From NCBI RefSeq assembly GCF_001650495.1, contig NZ_LWCS01000020.1, positions 56,043 through 120,042 of the forward strand: DNA of 64,000 bases. Reading direction: 5' to 3'. Within the stretch, counting starts at the first letter, position 1; every line of letters starts with the position of its first letter. A program made the translations under genes and the position numbers. Origin of the DNA: Mycolicibacterium iranicum. Its GTDB lineage: Bacteria > Actinomycetota > Actinomycetes > Mycobacteriales > Mycobacteriaceae. The notes beneath the pieces are model-generated. The model was not told the DNA's origin, ran no database searches, and was given only the letters and a program-made list of their open reading frames with translations. This document shows, piece after piece, positions 43,339 to 52,477 of the stretch.

Positions 43339-46230
43339 ATGACCGTCAGTGCAGACCACCGTGAGTTTGTCGACGCCCTGTCGCTCGGCGGCGTAGAGAT
43401 CGACAGCACGGAAAGACGAATCGCCGAGTACAGCTACGACGCCTCCAATTACCGTGTGCGGCCCCTCGCGGTAGCGTTCCCGCGAAACGTCGACGAGGTG
43501 AGCCGTGTGGTCAGCGCGTGCCGTCGAGAAGGGGTGCCGCTGATCGCGCGGGGCGGCGGAACTTCCATGGCGGGCAATGCCATCGGACCCGGGATCGTGC
43601 TCGATTTCTCGCGGCACATGAACAGAATTCGTTCCATCGACGACGCCGGACGAACGGCTGATGTCGAACCGGGAGTGGTGCTGTCCGACCTGTCCGCCGC
43701 GGTGGAGCGGCACACGGGGGGCGCGCTGACCTTCGCCCCCGACCCCTCCAGCAAGAACAGGGCAACCGTCGGGGGTTCGATCGGCAACGATGCCTGCGGG
43801 AATCACTCCGTGCGGTACGGCCGTACAAGCGATCACGTGGTGTCCCTGGACCTGTTGCTCGCCGACGGCGCACGGGTGACCGCCACCTCCACAGGGTTGC
43901 AGGCCACCGACGCCGACGACGCCCCCGCTGCACTGCGTGCCGCCGAACTCACTGCAGGCCTGCGCGCACTGACGGCCGAGTACCTCGCGCCGTTCCGGCT
44001 CGAACTCGGCCGGATCCCGCGGCAGGTTTCCGGCTTCCACCTTGCAAACCTGTTGCCTGAAAACGGATTCAATGTCGCACGGGCGATGGTCGGTAGCGAG
44101 GGCACCTGCGCTGTCGTGGTCGGCGCCCGCATGCGCCTGGTGGAGGTCCCGTCATCAGCCCTACTGCTCATCGTCGCCTACGACGACATCGTCGACGCCG
44201 CCCGCGACGTCATGACGATATTGAAATACTCGCCGGCAGCGATCGAAGGCATCGACGAGCAGATCGTCGCCACCATGAAGGCACGACGCGGACCGGACTC
44301 GGTCGCCGACTTGCCCCCGGGACACGCGTGGCTCTACATCGACCTCGACGGTGACGACGAAGCAGTCGTTGCCGCGAGCGCGAAGCAACTCAAGGCCGAC
44401 CTGTACGACGCCGGTCGCGCACTGGACTGCCGCGAGGTGCGTGACCCCGTCGAACGCACGAAGCTGTGGCGCGTGCGGGAGGACGGCGCAGGATTGTCGT
44501 CGCGCCTGCAACTGGCCGACGGGCACACTGTCACCTCCTGGCCCGGCTGGGAAGATTCCGCCGTCGCTCCGGAGAATCTCGCCGACTACCTGGCGGATTT
44601 CCGGATGTTGCTCGACGAGTTCGGCCTGATCGGTGTGATGTACGGCCACTTCGGCGCCGGATGCATGCACATCCGGATAACGTTCGACCCTCGGACATCG
44701 GACGGCCGCGCAGTGATGGCCGAGTTCCTCACCGCCGCTGCACAACTGGTGGTCAGGCACGGCGGTACGCTGTCGGGCGAGCACGGCGACGGCAGGGCAC
44801 GATCACAACTGCTTCCCCAGATGTACTCCGCCACGATCATGCAGGCCTTCGCGACATTCAAGCGCCTGTTCGACCCTGCGAACACCCTGAACCCGGGCGT
44901 GATCGTGAACGCGGACTCAGTCACCGACAATCTCGCGCTCGACGGGATCCCGGCGCTGCCCTGGCAGACGTCGTTTGCGCTGCACGACGCCAATGGCGGC
45001 TCCGGGTCGTTCGCCGACGAAGTGCATCGGTGCATCGGGGTCGGGAGGTGCCGTTCACACTCCAGCGGCGTGATGTGCCCGAGCTACCGAGCGACCGGGG
45101 ATGAGAAGGACTCGACCCGCGGGCGTGCTCGCGTGCTGCAGGACATGGTGCGCGGATCTCGCAGTGTCGACCAAGGATGGGCGTCCACTGATGTTCGGGA
45201 CGCGCTGGACCTGTGCCTGTCGTGCAAGGCGTGCTCCTCGGACTGCCCCACCGGGGTGGATATGGCGACCTACAAAGCCGAATTCTTCGATCACTACTAT
45301 CAGGGCCGGCTTCGACCCGTCGCGCACTACTCGCTGGGATGGTTGCCCCGGTGGCTCACCCTGACCTCCCGCACCGCGCCAGTGGTCAACGCCGTCCTCG
45401 CCAGTCCCGTCCGCTACCTTGCGCTGCGCCTCGGCGGACTCACGAGCGAACGGCCGCTGCCGCAGTTCGCATCGAGACGGGAACTCCGCCGCGAAATCGT
45501 GCCGCACCACGTGCCTTCCGGCGATGTTGTGCTGCTCGTCGATTCGTTCACGAAAGGTTTCCGGCCCGAAGTGGCCGGGGCCGCGGCGCGTGTGATCGAG
45601 CAGGCCGGCCACACCCCGGACATCCGGACGGACGTGTGCTGCGGACTGACCTGGATCTCCACCGGTCAGCTGCGCCGGGCCCGGAAGCGACTGGCGCGCA
45701 CCGCCGAAGCGCTCGACGACGGCTCGGACCGAGCCATCGTCGTCACGGAGCCGAGCTGCGCGGCTGCGCTGAGGACCGACCTCCCCGAGCTCGTCGACAC
45801 TGCGGCAGCGCGCCGCGTGGCACTCCGGGTGCGCAGCTTCGCCGAACAGGTCACCGCTCAGATCGAAGGCGGCTGGCGACCCACCGCCATGCTCCCCCGC
45901 GCGGTCACAGTGCAGACCCACTGCCACGAGTACGCGGTGTTCGGACCTGCGACGCAGCGCCGTGCGCTTGCGGCGGCCGGTATACCCGAAATCCGCGAAG
46001 CGACCGGATGCTGTGGTGTAGCAGGCAACTTCGGCTTCGAGCGGCAGCATTTCGACGTCAGCATGGCCGTCGCCGAACAGGCGCTCGCACCGGCGCTGCG
46101 CGCAGACCCCGACGCCGTCGTACTCACTGACGGCTTCAGCTGCCACATGCAGGCCAGACAACTCACCGGCGATCCCGCACCGAGCGCATCATCACACCTC
46201 GCGCAGATCCTCGACCCCCGCCCCCGATAG
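43339..46230 (+). CDS. FAD-linked oxidase with Fe-S C-terminus (YdiJ/D-2-hydroxyglutarate dehydrogenase-like)
   Basis: 963-aa fusion of an FAD-binding VAO/D-lactate dehydrogenase domain with an iron-sulfur module. The FAD domain has PLIARGGGTSMAGNAIGPG, FAPDPSSKNRATVGGSIGND and GSEGTCAVVV. The VMYGHFGAGCMHIRITFD and LSGEHGDGRARSQLLPQMY motifs hold the metal-binding and catalytic His. The C-terminal part has CxxxxxC clusters (CIGVGRCRSH and CLSCKACSSDCPTGVD) and two CCG motifs (DVCCGLTW, GCCGVAGNFG). This order is that of YdiJ-type D-2-hydroxyacid dehydrogenases. It would oxidise a D-2-hydroxyacid and feed electrons to the membrane. Confidence 0.87.
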   Translation: MTVSADHREFVDALSLGGVEIDSTERRIAEYSYDASNYRVRPLAVAFPRNVDEVSRVVSACRREGVPLIARGGGTSMAGNAIGPGIVLDFSRHMNRIRSIDDAGRTADVEPGVVLSDLSAAVERHTGGALTFAPDPSSKNRATVGGSIGNDACGNHSVRYGRTSDHVVSLDLLLADGARVTATSTGLQATDADDAPAALRAAELTAGLRALTAEYLAPFRLELGRIPRQVSGFHLANLLPENGFNVARAMVGSEGTCAVVVGARMRLVEVPSSALLLIVAYDDIVDAARDVMTILKYSPAAIEGIDEQIVATMKARRGPDSVADLPPGHAWLYIDLDGDDEAVVAASAKQLKADLYDAGRALDCREVRDPVERTKLWRVREDGAGLSSRLQLADGHTVTSWPGWEDSAVAPENLADYLADFRMLLDEFGLIGVMYGHFGAGCMHIRITFDPRTSDGRAVMAEFLTAAAQLVVRHGGTLSGEHGDGRARSQLLPQMYSATIMQAFATFKRLFDPANTLNPGVIVNADSVTDNLALDGIPALPWQTSFALHDANGGSGSFADEVHRCIGVGRCRSHSSGVMCPSYRATGDEKDSTRGRARVLQDMVRGSRSVDQGWASTDVRDALDLCLSCKACSSDCPTGVDMATYKAEFFDHYYQGRLRPVAHYSLGWLPRWLTLTSRTAPVVNAVLASPVRYLALRLGGLTSERPLPQFASRRELRREIVPHHVPSGDVVLLVDSFTKGFRPEVAGAAARVIEQAGHTPDIRTDVCCGLTWISTGQLRRARKRLARTAEALDDGSDRAIVVTEPSCAAALRTDLPELVDTAAARRVALRVRSFAEQVTAQIEGGWRPTAMLPRAVTVQTHCHEYAVFGPATQRRALAAAGIPEIREATGCCGVAGNFGFERQHFDVSMAVAEQALAPALRADPDAVVLTDGFSCHMQARQLTGDPAPSASSHLAQILDPRPR

Positions 46231-46241
46231 GAGCCCTTCCC

Positions 46242-47741
46242 ATGACCTCGACCACGGTCCCAGCGCCCAGCGCCGCCACCATCGCGGCGATCCCCACGGG
46301 TCTGTTCATCGGTGGCACGTGGCGGGACGCCGCCGACGGCAGCGTCTTCGACGTCGAGAACCCAGCCACCGGTGAAGTCCTGGCCGCCGTCGCCGACGCG
46401 GGACCGGACGACGGAGACGACGCGCTCGCGGCAGCGGTCACCGCGCAGGCACCATGGGCCCGCACCGCACCTCGATTTCGGGGCGAGATCCTTCGTCGCG
46501 CCTACGATTTGGTGATGGCGCGCCAAGATTGGCTCGCCGAGGTCATGACCTCCGAAATGGGCAAACCGCTCGCCGAGGCCCGAGGTGAAGTGGCCTACGC
46601 CGCTGAGTTCCTGCGCTGGTTCTCCGAGGAAGCCGTGCGCATCTCCGGTGACCACACCACCACCGGTGACGGGTCCAATCGAATCATCGTGACGCGTGAA
46701 CCCGTCGGCCCCTGTGTACTCATCACACCCTGGAACTTCCCGCTGGCCATGGGAACTCGCAAGATCGCGCCCGCCGTCGCCGCCGGCTGCACCATGGTCC
46801 TCAAACCCGCCCCCCAGACGCCACTGACGTCATTGGCCCTGGCCGCCCTGCTCCAGGAGGCCGGCCTTCCCGACGGCGTCCTCAACGTCGTCAACACCAC
46901 CGACGCGGCAACGGTCGTCGGACGCTGGATGGCCAGCGGGAAAGCCCGCAAAGTCAGCTTCACCGGGTCGACCGCGGTAGGAAAGCTGCTGCTGCGTCAG
47001 GCCGCCGACACGGTGATGCGATCGTCGATGGAGCTCGGCGGCAATGCGCCCTTCATCGTCTGCGCCGACGCCGACATCGACGTGGCCGTTGACGGTGCGA
47101 TGGCGGCCAAGATGCGCAACATGGGCGAAGCCTGCACGGCTGCCAACCGCATGTACGTCCACCGCGACATCGCCGCCGCGTTCTCCCGGCGTCTGGCCGA
47201 CCGCATGGCGACCCTGCGCATGGGCAACGGGCTCGACAGCGCAACGCAGGTCGGACCGCTGATCGACGCCGCGGGTCGGGACAAGGTACAGCGCCTCGTC
47301 GACGACGCACGACAACGTGGCGCTACGGCACTCACCGGCGGACAGCTCCCCGACGGGCCCGGCTACTTCTACCCGCCGACCGTGCTGGCCAACGTTTCCC
47401 CTGAATCCGAACTGATGACCACCGAGGTGTTCGGCCCCGTCGCCCCCGTGATCCCTTTCGATGACGAAGACGAGGTGATCGCCCGTGCCAACGACACCGA
47501 GTGGGGATTGGTCGGCTACGTCTTCACCCAGGACATCGACCGCGCCTTTGATCTGAGCGAGCGTCTCGAAGTCGGCATGGTGGGAATCAACAACGGAGTC
47601 GTCTCCAATCCAGCCGCACCCTTCGGTGGCGTCAAGCAATCCGGGCTGGGGCGTGAGGGCGGCAAGGTCGGCATCGACGAATTCCTGGAATACAAGTATC
47701 TTTCGGTCCCGCGACGCCAAGGCAAACTGCCCGCGGCCTGA
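46242..47741 (+). CDS. NAD(P)-dependent aldehyde dehydrogenase (succinate-semialdehyde dehydrogenase-like)
   Basis: Aldehyde dehydrogenase of 499 aa. It shows TPWNFPLAMGTRKIAPAVAAG, the Glu motif SMELGGNAPFIVCADADIDV and the nucleophile Cys in NMGEACTAANRMYVH. GVKQSGLGREGGKVGIDEFL near the C-terminus is typical of SSADH (GabD). It is 12 bp downstream of the FAD/Fe-S gene, the last gene of the kinase operon. Together with the first aldehyde dehydrogenase it gives the island two aldehyde-oxidising steps. Confidence 0.92.
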   Translation: MTSTTVPAPSAATIAAIPTGLFIGGTWRDAADGSVFDVENPATGEVLAAVADAGPDDGDDALAAAVTAQAPWARTAPRFRGEILRRAYDLVMARQDWLAEVMTSEMGKPLAEARGEVAYAAEFLRWFSEEAVRISGDHTTTGDGSNRIIVTREPVGPCVLITPWNFPLAMGTRKIAPAVAAGCTMVLKPAPQTPLTSLALAALLQEAGLPDGVLNVVNTTDAATVVGRWMASGKARKVSFTGSTAVGKLLLRQAADTVMRSSMELGGNAPFIVCADADIDVAVDGAMAAKMRNMGEACTAANRMYVHRDIAAAFSRRLADRMATLRMGNGLDSATQVGPLIDAAGRDKVQRLVDDARQRGATALTGGQLPDGPGYFYPPTVLANVSPESELMTTEVFGPVAPVIPFDDEDEVIARANDTEWGLVGYVFTQDIDRAFDLSERLEVGMVGINNGVVSNPAAPFGGVKQSGLGREGGKVGIDEFLEYKYLSVPRRQGKLPAA

Positions 47742-47886
47742 CGCAGGGGACACATGTCGATGACCCGGGCGAGGACAGCCTGGCATGTCGCGCGGGTCCA
47801 CCGTCCGGCGAAGGGCTGACAACATCGGCTCCGCGGCGGATACCAGAGGCCAAGAACTTGGCAGAGCATGGACCCCTCGCCTGAAT

Positions 47887-49179
47887 CTAGGCAAGGGCGA
47901 CCGGCAACGTTTCCCAACCCCGCAGCACGCGGGTGCCGCGCCGCGAGCCGGCGCCCGCCAGCGTTGCTGCGGGGTAGCGCTCGAAGAATGTGCGCAGGCC
48001 AACTTCTCCCTCCGCCCTGGCCAAGGCGGCCCCGAGGCAGAAGTGCCGCCCGCCGGAAAAGGACAGGTGCCTTCCGGCATTTTCGCGGGTCACATCGAAG
48101 CGATGCGGGTCGGGAAAAACTTCTGGATCCCGGTTGGCCCCTGCGAGGTACACGACGACCGCTTCCCCGGCCTTCACCGACTGACCCGCCACGGTGGTGT
48201 CGACGAGGGCGAAACGCGCGGTCAGCTGCACGGGTGATTCCAGCCGCAGGATTTCCTCGACGGCGTTCGGCCAGCGCTGCGGGTCTTCGACAAGGCGTGC
48301 GAGTTCGTCGGGGCGATTCATCAACAGTCGGATGCCGCTGCCCAACAGATTCACCGTCGTCTCGAAACCGGCTGCCAGCACCAATCCGGCGGTGGCGAGG
48401 AGTTCCTCGTCGTTGAGCTGGGTGCCGTCGTCGCTGGCGTCGATGAGCTGGCTCATCAAATCGTCTCCGGGCGAGGTGCGCAGTCGGCCGATGTGCTCGG
48501 TCAACCACTCGGTGAAAGCCTGCAGTCCCGCCTCCACGCTGACGTGCTGCGACCATGACAACCCCACGTCCAGGCTGGGGGCGGCAAGTTCGCCGTACTC
48601 AAGAATCTTCTGTCGGTCCCATTCGGGTACGCCGAGAATGTCGCCGATCACCGTAACGGGTAGCTGTGAGCAGTAGCGCTCGATGATGTCCACCGAGCCC
48701 CGATCGTCGTCCAGATCTTCGATGAGTGAGGAGGCGGCCTGCTGGACGCGTTCCCTCAGCGCCGCCACCGCCCTCACCGTGAACACCGAGGAAACCGTCT
48801 TGCGATACCGCGTGTGATCCGGCGGCTCGACCGACAGAAGCGACGGCGGCAGCAGGGGATGCATTCGATCCTGGGCTCTGGTGATTTGCTCCACGAAACG
48901 TAGAGGGCGCGGCAGGTTCTTGCCGACAGCAGTCACCGTGAAGTCGTCGGAGCGAAGCAACTGGTGGGCTATCTCATGATCAGCGGTCAACCAGGCCGCG
49001 CGACCGCGAACCAGGCGGCCTTTTGCGCGCAGCTCATCGGCGAAAGCACCTGGGTCGGCCCGAACAGCGGGATCGGCGATGAGCCTGGCCTGCAGATCTC
49101 CGCGACGCGCGCCTAGTGCCGCAAGATTTCGGACCACGCCGTGCGCTACGAGCCAATGCACTCGCTGCCGGACAGTCAC
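47887..49179 (-). CDS. Cytochrome P450
   Basis: Haem-thiolate monooxygenase of 430 aa. The I-helix has LAAGFETTVNLLGSG, the ExxR motif is EEILRLESP and the haem Cys is in FSGGRHFCLGAALARAE. The first 60 residues and the VTAVGKNLPRPL region look like soluble actinobacterial CYPs such as CYP125/CYP130-like groups, but the subfamily cannot be assigned. The GTG start at 49179 faces a PucR-type regulator gene. No ferredoxin gene is adjacent. It may hydroxylate the substrate of the neighbouring aromatic cluster. Confidence 0.92.
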   Translation of the reverse strand: MTVRQRVHWLVAHGVVRNLAALGARRGDLQARLIADPAVRADPGAFADELRAKGRLVRGRAAWLTADHEIAHQLLRSDDFTVTAVGKNLPRPLRFVEQITRAQDRMHPLLPPSLLSVEPPDHTRYRKTVSSVFTVRAVAALRERVQQAASSLIEDLDDDRGSVDIIERYCSQLPVTVIGDILGVPEWDRQKILEYGELAAPSLDVGLSWSQHVSVEAGLQAFTEWLTEHIGRLRTSPGDDLMSQLIDASDDGTQLNDEELLATAGLVLAAGFETTVNLLGSGIRLLMNRPDELARLVEDPQRWPNAVEEILRLESPVQLTARFALVDTTVAGQSVKAGEAVVVYLAGANRDPEVFPDPHRFDVTRENAGRHLSFSGGRHFCLGAALARAEGEVGLRTFFERYPAATLAGAGSRRGTRVLRGWETLPVALA

Positions 49180-49213
49180 AACACCACCCTACGCAGCGCG
49201 CTCCCCCGCCATT

Positions 49214-49251
49214 TGGATCAGAATCCAGAATAGGGACTTGCCTTCTGGATT
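49214..49251. promoter_or_regulatory. Candidate operator between P450 and PucR-type regulator
   Basis: AATCCAGAA (49222-49230) and TTCTGGATT (49243-49251) are perfect inverted repeats with a 12-nt spacer, and TGGAT at 49214 adds a third half-site facing ATCCA. It is 43-72 bp upstream of the P450 start in the divergent promoter region. Confidence 0.5.
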
Positions 49252-49360
49252 TGGCACCAATAGGTCGCGGTCCCATGTCGGGAGCCCGCAACAGCGAGAC
49301 CCCGCAACGAGTCTGTCACCATGTGGTGACGCGATGGACGCGCGTGGACGGGAGGCGAAG

Positions 49361-50665
49361 ATGGCCACAACACCGCCCGCATGGTTTGCCGAGCTGACAC
49401 CCGTTGACGGACAGGCATTTCCGTCCTCATCGCTTCTTACCACGCGTGCCGACGAGCTCGCCTCGCTCCTGGGTCCGGGACCGGCCGGATGGGCGGTAGA
49501 ACTGGGCGCCACGATGGCTGCCCGGATCATCTCTGCGATCCCGGAGCTGGCAGTCGATGTGATCGCCCGAGAAGTGCGCAAGGGCTGCGAGGCAGTCGCA
49601 TTGGGAGCGCTGGCGGCCCTGGCCAGCGGCACCGACGTGGCATTCGCGGCCATGCCCGAGGTGTTCACCGGCCCGGTCGAAGTGGTGGCGCGCGGAATCG
49701 GCGTCGAACCCGTCTTGCGGAGCATTCACGTCGCTCATGCCGCGGCCACCGAAGTCCTCTTGGACACTGCCGAACGCGTCATCCCCGAGTCCCAACGATT
49801 CCGCGAGATGCGCCGTATCAGCGACCTTCTGTTCAGCCTGGTCGACATCGTGACCACACGCATGTCAGGGGAATACGCCCGCGCGCACGAAGAGTGGTTG
49901 ACCAGTGCGGCGGCACTGCGCATGGAGACCGTCGAGGACATCTTGAACGGAGCCGATATTCCGCTCGGTCGAGCGGCTCGCGTCCTGGGATATGACCTGA
50001 GCCGGTGGCATCTGGCGGTGATCGCCTGGACCGGCGGCGACGCGCCGGCCGATCCGGAGCAGCTTCGCGCCGCCGCTACCGGGGTGCTGGCTGCAGCAGG
50101 CTGCGTATCGAACCTGGTGCTACCGGTCGGCGCCCACCTTGCGTGGGCGTGGGGCTCGCGCACCGTCCGGGCTCCTGCGCTCGCCGAGACATCGGAATTG
50201 CGGCCTGCACCAGGCATACGGATCTCTACAGGGCTGCCCGGTCTCGGTCTGGACGGGTTCCGGCGCAGCCATGTCCAGGCGGCCCACGGCGCCCGTGTCG
50301 GCGCCGCGTCGACCCGCGGTGAATGGCTCGTGCGTTATGACGACGTGGATGTCGTCGCGATGCTCAGCGCCGACCTCCCTGCGGCCAGCGAGTTCGTGGC
50401 CCGCGAACTCGGCGCCTTGGCAGGAGCCAGCGACTCTGTCGCCGTGGTGCGGCATACCCTCAAGTGCTACCTCGACCGTGACCGTAGCCTCGCCAAAACC
50501 GCTGAGCACCTGCATATTGCGCGCAACACGGTGGCCTATCGGGTGCAGCGGGCCGAGCAACTGCGAGAACGGCCCATTACCGAACGCCGCCTGGCGCTGC
50601 ACGCGGCGCTCACGCTCGTCGAGGAACTCGGCGGCGCGGTGCTGCCGATCAGCTCAACCGACTGA
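49361..50665 (+). CDS. PucR/CdaR-type transcriptional regulator
   Basis: 434-aa regulator with the C-terminal PucR-type HTH: LKCYLDRDRSLAKTAEHLHI, then ARNTVAYRVQRAEQLR. A GGDEF-like central domain (about residues 215-330) and an N-terminal helical region (MSGEYARAHEEW near residue 170) follow the usual CdaR/PucR pattern. The ATG at 49361 has the ribosome site GGGAGG. It is divergent from the P450 and precedes the catabolic operon, so it probably activates one or both in response to the substrate. Confidence 0.85.
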   Translation: MATTPPAWFAELTPVDGQAFPSSSLLTTRADELASLLGPGPAGWAVELGATMAARIISAIPELAVDVIAREVRKGCEAVALGALAALASGTDVAFAAMPEVFTGPVEVVARGIGVEPVLRSIHVAHAAATEVLLDTAERVIPESQRFREMRRISDLLFSLVDIVTTRMSGEYARAHEEWLTSAAALRMETVEDILNGADIPLGRAARVLGYDLSRWHLAVIAWTGGDAPADPEQLRAAATGVLAAAGCVSNLVLPVGAHLAWAWGSRTVRAPALAETSELRPAPGIRISTGLPGLGLDGFRRSHVQAAHGARVGAASTRGEWLVRYDDVDVVAMLSADLPAASEFVARELGALAGASDSVAVVRHTLKCYLDRDRSLAKTAEHLHIARNTVAYRVQRAEQLRERPITERRLALHAALTLVEELGGAVLPISSTD

Positions 50666-50813
50666 CCCACCCCTACCCTCACCACGCCGTCGTTGGACTG
50701 AGGTCCAGTTATCGGTGCGAGTTCTGGGGGTCAACCCCAAGCTGGTCTGGCGGCATCTTGCCTTGAATGGGTTACCAGGCTCATCAACCGGGTCTCAGTC
50801 AGAAGGAGCGCTT

Positions 50814-51788
50814 GTGGTCGTCCGTCTTGTTCGCTATCGACACGAAGGTGCGACGGGGTGGGGGGTTCTCGACGACGGCTACATCTCTGCGCTCGACGGT
50901 GTCTACGACCGCACCGCCGACGTGATCGAGCGCGGCGAGGCGGATTGGAAATCCGCTTCGACCACAACCGGTGACATCGCTTCTGCCGACGTCGAATTGC
51001 TTTCCCCCGTCACCACGCCATGCCGGGTCATGTGCCAGGGCGCGAATTATCGCCAGCACGCGATCGAGTCGGGGATGAACCCCGACAATCGGGCCTTCAA
51101 TCTCTTCTTCGACAAGACGGACGCGTCGGTCACCGGTCCGCACGCACCGGTCGTCCGCCCTGGACACGTCACGCTGCTCGACTACGAAATCGAGCTGGCG
51201 TTGGTCATGCGCACCGACATCACGGCCCCGAGGACCATTACCGTCGAGGACCTACCCGACTACATCTTCGGCGTCACCATCGCCAACGACCTCTCAGCCC
51301 GCGACGTGCAGCTACCCCAGGGACAGTTCATCAAAGGTAAGAGCTACCGCGGCTTTTGCCCAACGGGACCCGTGCTCGCGATACTCGAACCCGACGAGTT
51401 CGCGCTACTGAACGACCTCGACCTGCGGCTTACGGTCAACGGAGAGCAGAGGCAGTTCGACAACACCGCCAACATGCTCTATCGACCCGCTGAAACGTTG
51501 ACAGAGCTCTCCGAGTTCTGCAATTTGAGCCCGGGTGACATGCTGCTCACCGGCACTCCACACGGATGTGTGGCCACGTCGCCGCCGCCGCTGGTCCGTC
51601 GGCTTGCCACCGCACTGCTTCCGGAGGACAAGCTCTGGGCGGCGTTCATCAAGCAGAACCAGCGCAAGCCCTATCTGCAGCCCGGCGATGTGATCGAAGC
51701 CTCCATACGCAATGCCGCGGGTTCACTCGATCTCGGCACCCAGCGCACCACCATCTCTGCTGCCTGGCTTTCGAAAGGACTCTCATGA
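50814..51788 (+). CDS. Fumarylacetoacetate hydrolase-family protein
   Basis: FAH-fold hydrolase/isomerase/decarboxylase of 324 aa. The catalytic region has VMCQGANYRQHAIESGM, the metal-binding DYEIELALVM and the VTIANDLSARDVQ block. It ends with LSPGDMLLTGTPHGCVAT and the YLQPGDVIEASI motif. The family cleaves or isomerises 2,4-dioxo acids after aromatic ring cleavage. The GTG at 50814 follows AAGGAG at a good distance; the longer open frame is a shadow of the PucR gene. Its stop overlaps the dioxygenase start by 4 bp. Confidence 0.88.
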   Translation: MVVRLVRYRHEGATGWGVLDDGYISALDGVYDRTADVIERGEADWKSASTTTGDIASADVELLSPVTTPCRVMCQGANYRQHAIESGMNPDNRAFNLFFDKTDASVTGPHAPVVRPGHVTLLDYEIELALVMRTDITAPRTITVEDLPDYIFGVTIANDLSARDVQLPQGQFIKGKSYRGFCPTGPVLAILEPDEFALLNDLDLRLTVNGEQRQFDNTANMLYRPAETLTELSEFCNLSPGDMLLTGTPHGCVATSPPPLVRRLATALLPEDKLWAAFIKQNQRKPYLQPGDVIEASIRNAAGSLDLGTQRTTISAAWLSKGLS

Positions 51789-52474
51789 GTGCCACTCCCA
51801 GCCCCTTGCAGCCGTCAGACTCTGACCCTCGCGGCGGCACCTTCTCCTCCCCCGATCTCGAAGCACTACCCGATCAGCTGGTGCCCGACTTCATCGCCCA
51901 TTGGGTGGTCAAGACTGCCCGAAGCTCCGAGATGATCGAGTGGTACGGCATCGCGTTCGGCGCGCGTGTCGTGCACGAGGACGCCCAAATCGCCTTCCTC
52001 ACTTGGGATCACGAGAGTCATCGGCTGGCTTTGGTGAAGCTTCCGCCGCCGTTGCGCCATGCCTTTCCGCTCGCCCGGTTCCGACGCAAGACCTACGGCA
52101 TCGACCACCTTGCGTTCACCTTCCCCTCGTTGGAACGGCTGTTGCTGACCTACGAGAGACTCAAGAACGCCGGAATCATGCCGGTATGGTCGATCAACCA
52201 CGGTCCGACCACCAGCCTGTATTACGAAGATCCCGAGGGCATCCGGCTGGAGTTCCAGGTAGAGAATTTCCCCACCGCACAAGAGACCGCAGACTACTTC
52301 AACAGCCGGGAATTCGCCGACAACCCCATCGGGACCAATCTCGATCCCGACTATCTGTTGGAACGCCTACGCGCCGGAGCCAGCGAAGACGATTTGCTCG
52401 TCCGCGGTAGCGGCACCCGCCCGGGAACCAAGCAGCGGTCCAACAAGCGTGCCATTACGTGGAAGACGTTGTAA
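51785..52474 (+). CDS. VOC-fold extradiol dioxygenase
   Basis: 229-aa member of the vicinal-oxygen-chelate superfamily resembling type I extradiol (biphenyl-2,3-diol/catechol) dioxygenases. The Fe(II) ligands are recognisable: His in FIAHWVVKTARS, His in YGIDHLAFTFPS and Glu in SLYYEDPEGIRLEFQVE. The N-terminal 45 residues and the C-terminal basic tail (GTKQRSNKRAITWK) are extra. It would open a catechol-type ring. Coupled by ATGA overlap to the FAH gene and 3 bp before the FAD hydroxylase. Confidence 0.85.
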   Translation: MSATPSPLQPSDSDPRGGTFSSPDLEALPDQLVPDFIAHWVVKTARSSEMIEWYGIAFGARVVHEDAQIAFLTWDHESHRLALVKLPPPLRHAFPLARFRRKTYGIDHLAFTFPSLERLLLTYERLKNAGIMPVWSINHGPTTSLYYEDPEGIRLEFQVENFPTAQETADYFNSREFADNPIGTNLDPDYLLERLRAGASEDDLLVRGSGTRPGTKQRSNKRAITWKTL

Positions 52475-52477
52475 GCC

